Shown: positions 58,530 to 64,000 of the stretch, piece by piece
How the letters are laid out: the number at the start of each line of letters is the position of its first letter
Position numbering within the stretch: position 1 is the first letter of the stretch
Assembly (NCBI RefSeq): GCF_016107555.1
Contig: NZ_JABASU010000014.1
Coordinates: 1 to 64,000 of the forward strand
Origin: Psychrobacter celer
GTDB taxonomy: Bacteria; Pseudomonadota; Gammaproteobacteria; Pseudomonadales; Moraxellaceae
DNA length: 64,000 bases
Reading direction: 5' to 3'
Notes under the pieces: generated by a model
Told to the model about the DNA's origin: nothing
Databases searched by the model: none
What the model saw: only the letters and a program-made list of their open reading frames with translations
Program-made: the position numbers and the translations under genes

Positions 58530-58658
58530 ATCTGACTAAGTCTGAATAGAGCGTCAGCTAGGCACCTTATGATACAAACTTGCGAGACAGGTGAATTGAT
58601 AGCCATGCGTTTGGTCGCTATTTGGTTTTTTTAACTTCGATATAAATGTGGCAACACT

Positions 58659-59357
58659 ATGAATAATGCAATCAAATCTCCTATCGTTGTCGCCTTAGAC
58701 AATATGACAATGGAAGCGTCGCTTGCGCTGGCTGACAAGCTCGATCCAGCGCTGTGCCGTTTAAAGGTAGGCAAAGAGCTGTTTACGCGCTGTGGCCCTG
58801 ATATCATCAAAGCCCTACATCAGCGTCAATTTGAGGTGTTTTTAGATCTTAAGTTTCATGATATCCCTAATACTACGGCACAGGCGGTACTCGCGGCAGC
58901 TGATTTAGGTGTGTGGATGGTCAATGTGCATGCGAGCGCAGGCTTAGAGGCAATGTCGCTTGCCAAACAGCGCTTGCTGGATAATAACTTAGATACCTTG
59001 CTGATTGCGGTCACGGTGCTGACTTCTATGGACAATCAAGCATTGACGCAAACGGGTATTACTGATGGGCTGGATACACAAGTCAGTCGCCTAGCACAGC
59101 TGACCAAGCAAGCAGGTCTCGATGGCGTGGTCTGCTCAGCACAAGAAGCTCAGAGCCTAAAGGCGCTATGTGGTCAGGATTTTAAGCTTGTGACGCCTGG
59201 TATTCGCCTCGCTGAGGACAATGCTGACGACCAAAAACGCATCTGTACGCCCGCACAAGCGTTACAAGATGGTGCTGACTATCTGGTGATCGGACGTTCT
59301 ATCACGCAGGCGGCCGACCCAGCGGCCAAGCTGCAGCGGATACTTGAGGGTATCTAG
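58659..59357 (+). CDS. pyrF: Orotidine 5'-phosphate decarboxylase
   Basis: 232 residues, full length. VALDNM, the catalytic [11 protein letters not shown] and the phosphate-binding ending [12 protein letters not shown] are present. It makes UMP in pyrimidine synthesis. A terminator follows. It follows lapA by 129 bases. Confidence 0.96.
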   Translation: MNNAIKSPIVVALDNMTMEASLALADKLDPALCRLKVGKELFTRCGPDIIKALHQRQFEVFLDLKFHDIPNTTAQAVLAAADLGVWMVNVHASAGLEAMSLAKQRLLDNNLDTLLIAVTVLTSMDNQALTQTGITDGLDTQVSRLAQLTKQAGLDGVVCSAQEAQSLKALCGQDFKLVTPGIRLAEDNADDQKRICTPAQALQDGADYLVIGRSITQAADPAAKLQRILEGI

Positions 59358-59374
59358 CCTGTGTCAAAAACGAA

Positions 59375-59406
59375 GAAAAGAGACAGCCTAAGCCGCTGTC
59401 TTTTTG
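59375..59406 (+). terminator. Terminator after pyrF
   Basis: AGACAGC (59381-59387) pairs with GCTGTCT (59395-59401), followed by a T run. Confidence 0.7.
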
Positions 59407-59540
59407 CTTTTTGCGGGTAGATAAAAAGGTGCTACACTACTTAAAATTTATGTTGATATCTATGACAAAAAATACGCTATGCTTCTACGCATCGTCTGAT
59501 TGATTTTTGTCCGTGATGTCCTAAGACACTATTGGAAGAT

Positions 59541-60338
59541 ATGAAATTACAGATTTTAAGTGACTTGCATATTGATAGCTATGCGCGTCAGTCGCATCCG
59601 ATGGGACATATCCCCAAGACTGATGCCGATGTGGTGCTGGTCGCAGGCGATACGGCCAATAGCGACAGCGGTATGCCGTGGTTACAAGCGCAAGCGGCGC
59701 GTCTGCAGGTGCCTTTGGTCACCATTGCAGGCAATCATGAATACTTCAATGAAGACGTGCTGCATTTTGATAAAAAGCTGGCCATTTGGGATAACTATGA
59801 TGCCAAGTCGCAGCAAGGCGTGCGGGTTTTACAGTGTCAACACATCGATATTGGAGACGTACGTATCTTGGGCTGCACCTTATGGACGGATTATCAGTAT
59901 CAGGCCAATGAAGAAACCATGGCAGCTGCCAAGCGTTTTATGCGTGATTATAAACAAATCTATGCCGGTAGCGATTTGTTTTCCCCTGAGGTGTCCATGC
60001 AACTGCATGCTAAGCAGCGTCAATGGCTACAGCAAGCATTAAAAACCGCCCAATCGCTTGGCAAAAAGACCATCGTCATGAGTCATCACAGCATCAGCCC
60101 GTTGTCGGTATCTGAAAAATATGCCAATCTACCCAGTAATGCCGCTTTTGTGAGTGACTTGTCAAGCTGGATGCAGGAGGAATGGGCGCCAGCGCTATGG
60201 GTGCATGGCCATACCCATGAAGCCTTTGATTATCGTATTGGTCGTACCCGAGTGGTTGTCAATCCACGTGCGTATCCCAACGAAGTCAGTAGTACCGAGA
60301 TCGCATTTGCTTGGGATAAAGTGATTGAGCTTAATTAG
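59541..60338 (+). CDS. Metallophosphoesterase
   Basis: About 265 residues. All five calcineurin-type metal motifs occur in order: SDLHID, AGDTAN, GNHEYF, MSHHS and GHTHEAFD. The ATG at 59541 is preceded by GGAAG. Likely a two-metal phosphoesterase; substrate unknown. It is not in an operon with a clear functional partner. Confidence 0.88.
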   Translation: MKLQILSDLHIDSYARQSHPMGHIPKTDADVVLVAGDTANSDSGMPWLQAQAARLQVPLVTIAGNHEYFNEDVLHFDKKLAIWDNYDAKSQQGVRVLQCQHIDIGDVRILGCTLWTDYQYQANEETMAAAKRFMRDYKQIYAGSDLFSPEVSMQLHAKQRQWLQQALKTAQSLGKKTIVMSHHSISPLSVSEKYANLPSNAAFVSDLSSWMQEEWAPALWVHGHTHEAFDYRIGRTRVVVNPRAYPNEVSSTEIAFAWDKVIELN

Positions 60339-60464
60339 ATAGCATACTCTTGCTTGAGATAAAGCACGTAGCAGTGCTGGGTGGTTTTCATTTCGGTTTT
60401 GCTTATTTGCAACTGAATTTATATTTTGTTCATTCTTCACAAAAAATCTGCTACGCTTGCTGGC

Positions 60465-61301
60465 ATGAGCAAATACTTCCACAACACTTTATCGAAACTA
60501 TCTGCAGAAAGGCGTGCCAGTCATACGCCAAGCGCACCCGCGCCGTCGCACCTGCCTGATAGTATGATCTCTTCAGTGAGCCTGTTGCCTGAAGACAAGC
60601 GCCTGATTTTATTTACCAGACACTCCCTGCGTGAGCGCTCTGACGGTAACGGCTTTGCCAGTTATCAGTTGCCATTGACTCCTAAAGGTCGCGTCTTGGC
60701 CAAGTCTTGGGGGCGCTGGTTGGCAGGTCATCTGCCTTATTCTCTAGACGTGGATAGCATCTCAAGCCCTATCGGCCGCTGTATTGATACCGCGCAGCTT
60801 ATGCAAGCAGGTGCAGGGTTACAGCGTGACATCATGCACCAGTCGCTGTTGGTAGAGCCTGGTAGCCTTGTCACTGACCCTGAGATTGCCAATCCAGTAT
60901 TTAAAGAAATCGGCGTGCTCAACTTTATCAATCGTTTTTTACAAGGCAATCTTGCTGGCACCAAAAACGCCTATCAAGGCGGGCTTGATATTTTATCGTT
61001 GTTTTATCAGCATCAGCCGCAGCCTGGGCATCTTATGCTGGCGGTCAGTCACGATACGTTGCTTTCAGCATTTTTGGCGGTGATGTTTGATGTGGTAGAG
61101 ATTGATTGGAATGATTGGCCAAAGATGATGGAAGGGGTGTTTTTGTGGTTTGATGATAAGCCATTTGAACAAGCCAGTGCCCACTTCGTTTGGCGCGGTG
61201 AGGTCTATATACGGCCGATTGTGACATTGTTAGAAGGGTACCGCGCAGCAGGGTTTCATCCAAATACATTGCTGTTGCCACCAGAGGTGAAGTGGGACTA
61301 A
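60465..61301 (+). CDS. Histidine phosphatase-like protein
   Basis: About 278 residues from the first ATG in the frame (60465). An RHS rather than RHG motif occurs at the catalytic His (LILFTRHSLRERSDGNG), and a second His lies in VSHDTLLSAF (histidine acid phosphatase-like HD). The central region resembles the phosphoglycerate mutase/acid phosphatase superfamily. Substrate unknown. Its N-terminal 35 residues are low-complexity. It overlaps no neighbour. Confidence 0.72.
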   Translation: MSKYFHNTLSKLSAERRASHTPSAPAPSHLPDSMISSVSLLPEDKRLILFTRHSLRERSDGNGFASYQLPLTPKGRVLAKSWGRWLAGHLPYSLDVDSISSPIGRCIDTAQLMQAGAGLQRDIMHQSLLVEPGSLVTDPEIANPVFKEIGVLNFINRFLQGNLAGTKNAYQGGLDILSLFYQHQPQPGHLMLAVSHDTLLSAFLAVMFDVVEIDWNDWPKMMEGVFLWFDDKPFEQASAHFVWRGEVYIRPIVTLLEGYRAAGFHPNTLLLPPEVKWD

Positions 61302-61412
61302 GCTTAGCACAGCCATGGTTTTTTTGTTTATCGCTTTTTATTCTGTGACTGTTTACGGCTGCTTAATGTTTATTTTCTATAGACAAGGCGTTGTGTTTAT
61401 GGTTTTTGGGCA

Positions 61413-61455
61413 TAAAAAAAACCTTGCCTCAGCATAAGAGCTAATGACAAGGTTT
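61413..61455 (-). terminator. Terminator after rpsT
   Basis: For the leftward transcript, AAAACCTTG pairs with CAAGGTTTTTTTT around a 23-base loop, ending in a U run. Confidence 0.7.
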
Positions 61456-61500
61456 TGATCATCACCCAAACAGAGTGATGCGGTCTAAACGCAACCTATC

Positions 61501-61767
61501 TTAAGCTTGTAAGCCTTTGATGGTTTTGTTTAGGCGGCTCTTACGACGAGCAGCTTTATTCTTATGAATAATACCTTTGTCAGCCATACGATCAAGAACA
61601 GGTACCGCTTTTTTGTAAGCTTCGGTAGCCGCATCATAATCTTTGGCTGCGATAGCCGCATCAACACGTTTTAAGTAAGTACGAACCATAGAGCGTTGTG
61701 ACGCAGAGTTCTGACGACGTTTGGTGTTTTGACGGGCGCGTTTACGAGCTTGTGCAGTATTAGCCAC
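61501..61767 (-). CDS. rpsT: 30S ribosomal protein S20
   Basis: 88 residues, the family length. The GTG start at 61767 ([19 protein letters not shown]) is chosen because AAGGAG lies six bases upstream; the longer frame to 61830 encodes leader sequence. It binds 16S rRNA early in 30S assembly. Monocistronic, as usual. Confidence 0.96.
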   Translation of the reverse strand: MANTAQARKRARQNTKRRQNSASQRSMVRTYLKRVDAAIAAKDYDAATEAYKKAVPVLDRMADKGIIHKNKAARRKSRLNKTIKGLQA

Positions 61768-62276
61768 GCGTATCTCCTTGATAAAGACAGATAAAAATAT
61801 GAATGTTGATTGCAATAATGGGTTTAACAATCATCGGTGACGAGCAGCCGTCTCGTCAAACATGATGTCGATGTCCAATACTAAAGTATCTAATATCGGT
61901 AGTCATCGCAAGCGTCAGAACTGTTTGGAATAATTAAACAGCGTTGACGTGTAAAGCCGGTTATCTTAGCAAATTATTGCGCTTAGGACAATATATTTGA
62001 TGGTTAATCGGTAAAGAAGTTATGCTATTTTATCAATATTCGGTTTTTTCATGTATCTACTCTCAAAGGTCGTGGCCAGTAAAAGGCTTGACGGATAAAA
62101 TCTCTTACAATAAATTCGCTATAATACCCTCACCGCTGAGTGATTTTAGGTATGATACGCAAGCGGAAGGTTAAAATAGCGCCCAGATATGCTGGCGGAT
62201 AAATGGATACGATAAATCAAGAGAATGCTTTGTATAAGAGTGCTCTCATATCTCATACGATACGAATGGACAAGAT
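61768..62276. other. 509-bp divergent spacer between rpsT and the SDR gene
   Basis: It includes a small hairpin (CTGTTT and AAACAG, near 61921-61941) in the rpsT upstream region and a TATAAT at 62120-62125 facing the SDR gene without a good -35 box. No gene is supported. Confidence 0.45.
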
Positions 62277-62978
62277 ATGCAGCGAAAAGCAATTGTGATT
62301 GGCGCGACAGGATTGGTAGGACAACATCTTGTCAAGCAGCTAAGTGAGCTTTATGACACGTTGATTGTGATTGCACGGCGTCCGCCACGCTATATTAATG
62401 CTAGCATGAGGTTTTATCAGGTCAATGATTTTGACAACTTGGCTGAGGTGTTCGCCAGTGTCGGCGCTGATCGCAGCACCGATGCTTTTAGCTGTCTTGG
62501 TACGACCAAAAAGCAAGCTGGCAGTGATGAAGCCTTTCATAAAGTGGATCATGACTACAATGTGACGTTTGCTACGCTGTGCCGCGAGAAAGGGGTAGAA
62601 AACTTCTTTTTATTGTCTGCGATGAATGCTGATATCGACAGTCGGTTTTTATACAACCGAGTCAAGGCAGAGACCGAGCAATCCATCATGGCGCTAAATT
62701 TTGCTCATTTGGTGATTTTTCGGCCGTCGTTGTTGCTCGGTAAGCACAAAGGTCGCCCGCTTGAGAGCCTAAGTCAAAAAGCCTTTAAGCTCGTCTCGCC
62801 TTTGGTGCCGGAGTCATTACCCCTGCATCCTATTTCTGCAAAACGTGTCGCTATCGCCATGGCTATGAGCGCCCATGATATCTACGAGCGTAGTAAGTAC
62901 CGCCGTGAGCCTGCAATTATCACCACAGATATCATCGAAAATAAACAAATGCTGGCAATGACTAAAGTCAAAAAATAG
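62277..62978 (+). CDS. TIP30/HTATIP2-like atypical short-chain dehydrogenase
   Basis: 233 residues. An N-terminal Rossmann motif VIGATGLVGQHLV binds NAD(P). The FLLSAMNAD strand and YNRVKAETE (Tyr-x3-Lys) supply the SDR catalytic residues. LVIFRPSLLLG is typical of the TIP30-like group. Substrate unknown. Close to rraA (72 bases) on the same strand. Confidence 0.82.
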   Translation: MQRKAIVIGATGLVGQHLVKQLSELYDTLIVIARRPPRYINASMRFYQVNDFDNLAEVFASVGADRSTDAFSCLGTTKKQAGSDEAFHKVDHDYNVTFATLCREKGVENFFLLSAMNADIDSRFLYNRVKAETEQSIMALNFAHLVIFRPSLLLGKHKGRPLESLSQKAFKLVSPLVPESLPLHPISAKRVAIAMAMSAHDIYERSKYRREPAIITTDIIENKQMLAMTKVKK

Positions 62979-63050
62979 CCTAAGTAAAAAATACTAATCA
63001 TACTTTTTATACCCTTTAATCCTAGCCAACAACGAACAAGGAGTGTACTC

Positions 63051-63593
63051 ATGTCAAACGCAGCAACAGAGCCTACCATGAACCAAGACAATTTTGTGAC
63101 TTGTGATTTATTGGATGCCAATCCTGAGTCGCAAGTGTGTCTGCCAAATATCGAAGGCAAGTCGTTTTATAGCTTTGGTGGCAAAGATCGGTTTTGCGGT
63201 GAGATTGTGACGGTCAAGTGTTTTGAAGACAACAGCCGTGTCAAGTCATTATTAAACAGCGATGGTAAAGACAATAAGGGCAATGGAAAGGTGCTGGTGG
63301 TCGATGGTGGTGGCTCGATGCGCTGTGCGCTGCTCGGCGATATGATTGCTCAGTCGGCGATTGATAATGGTTGGGCTGGGGTCATCGTGTACGGCTGTGT
63401 CCGTGATGTCGATGATATGGCACAGATGGATATCGGTGTCATGGCGCTTGGCTGTATCCCGCGTAAATCGACGCGCCGTGACGAAGGCCAAACCGATCTC
63501 GAGATTAGCTTTGGGGATTTGACCCTAAATTCAGGCATGTTTGTCTATGCAGATAACAACGGCATTATCGCGAGCGACAAGCCTCTGCTTTAA
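63051..63593 (+). CDS. rraA: RraA-family protein (RNase E inhibitor / aldolase-like)
   Basis: 180 residues. VLVVDGGGSMRCALLGDMIA and GVIVYGCVRDVDDM are the family's core. E. coli RraA inhibits RNase E; some homologues are HMG/OMA aldolases. AAGGAG precedes the ATG. The gene follows the SDR gene on the same strand. Confidence 0.9.
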   Translation: MSNAATEPTMNQDNFVTCDLLDANPESQVCLPNIEGKSFYSFGGKDRFCGEIVTVKCFEDNSRVKSLLNSDGKDNKGNGKVLVVDGGGSMRCALLGDMIAQSAIDNGWAGVIVYGCVRDVDDMAQMDIGVMALGCIPRKSTRRDEGQTDLEISFGDLTLNSGMFVYADNNGIIASDKPLL

Positions 63594-63630
63594 GCCTAAT
63601 GCTAAGCCTAGCTCAACCATTAATATAAAA

Positions 63631-63655
63631 TCTCGGCTTAAGCGTCGAGGTTTTT
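63631..63655 (+). terminator. Weak terminator after rraA
   Basis: CTCGGCTTAAGCGTCGAGG forms a short imperfect stem, followed by TTTTTG. Confidence 0.4.
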
Positions 63656-63758
63656 GTGCGTGATGTGCTGAGTGACAAACCGTTACGGCATAAATTTTGG
63701 TAATTGAATAAATATTCGTATAATAGCTTTCTGACTCTTAACTTTGATCTTATCCTCT

Positions 63759-64000
63759 ATGCCTATCACTGCTTTGACTGACGCGTTTGACCCTATTAAC
63801 CAGCAGTTGTTTCCTATCGCTCATGCCGAGCGGCGCTGGCTGACCCCTGTTTATGGTGCGGTCAGTAGTCTATGGCTGGCAAGCTTGATGCAAGCGTTGG
63901 TATGGGACGTATCCGAGCGTCTAAAAGTAGTGGTAACGCGCGATCAAAACCAGCTCAATCAGATAGAAACCGAGCTGGCGTTTTGCGGCGTCGATGCCTA
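63759..64000 (+). CDS. mfd: Probable N-terminus of transcription-repair coupling factor Mfd (cut by window end)
   Basis: 80 residues are visible from the ATG at 63759, with the frame open at the edge. RRWLTPVYGAVSSLWLASLM and VVVTRDQNQLNQIETELAF resemble the N-terminal UvrB-like domain of Mfd, which removes stalled RNA polymerase and recruits repair. The catalytic helicase is outside the window, so this is a likely but not certain call. Confidence 0.55.
   Translation, partial: MPITALTDAFDPINQQLFPIAHAERRWLTPVYGAVSSLWLASLMQALVWDVSERLKVVVTRDQNQLNQIETELAFCGVDA

Noticed and set aside
62088..62125. Possible promoter TTGACG with TATAAT before the SDR gene
   Set aside because: The spacing is 26 bases, far from the usual 16-18.

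Overview
The window looks like chromosome of a gammaproteobacterium of the Moraxellaceae, most probably Psychrobacter. This is inferred from protein character and gene order (lptD-surA opposite amgK-murU; obgE-proB; cmk-rpsA-ihfB-lapA-pyrF), from the moderate G+C with AT-rich spacers, and from dispersed short repeats; no database search was possible. Almost all of it is ordinary core-genome housekeeping. The accessory parts are a transposon-derived TnpB remnant at the left edge, a copper-resistance cluster, and small dispersed repeats.

Layout. 1-565: 3' part of an IS200/IS605-type tnpB with a terminal hairpin. 618-3229: a fused XRE regulator/AlaA-type aminotransferase with palindromic TGCAAG sites upstream, then msrB. 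3400-4109: a 147-bp inverted-repeat element, then a promoter, tRNA-Val, tRNA-Asp and a terminator. 4184-11536: copper island. A two-component system (copS/copR) reads left, and diverging from it across a CusR-like palindrome are a DUF411 lipoprotein, the multicopper oxidase copA, copB, a DUF305 membrane protein and a glutaredoxin-MauE fusion. 11621-19004: bidirectional terminator, second copy of the 147-bp element, surA and lptD (outer-membrane biogenesis), and divergent amgK-murU (peptidoglycan recycling). 19121-21914: a cyanide-insensitive-type bd oxidase (cioA-cioB) with a 38-residue DUF2474-like gene. 22416-28487: a large lipoprotein hydrolase, a TPR protein, coq7 and an LplT-like MFS transporter, all leftward. 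28819-37487: tamA-tamB. 37681-41091: Fur-boxed hemP, a Nudix/ThiE-like fusion and a lipocalin. 41293-49565: gap, obgE, proB, hemE, argC, a coiled-coil membrane protein and clpS. 50208-59357: clpA, ung, tadA, cmk, rpsA, ihfB, lapA and pyrF. 59541-64000: a phosphoesterase, a histidine phosphatase-like protein, rpsT, a TIP30-like SDR, rraA and the start of a probable mfd.

How genes work together. The copper island couples sensing (CopRS) to periplasmic Cu(I) oxidation (CopA), outer-membrane copper binding (CopB, five Met/His repeats) and less-understood accessory proteins (DUF411, DUF305, Grx-MauE). LptD, SurA, TamA and TamB all serve outer-membrane assembly. LptD and TamA both carry very long low-complexity N-terminal regions. 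ClpS and ClpA form the N-end-rule adaptor/unfoldase pair.

No CRISPR array, prophage or obvious multi-gene defence system is visible. The most interesting items are the TnpB lacking the usual RuvC-II glutamate, the XRE-aminotransferase fusion with its probable operator, the Grx-MauE/DUF305/DUF411 copper accessory set, the 147-bp element family with a solo arm, the palindromic GGACACGCC repeats, and several domain fusions or extensions.
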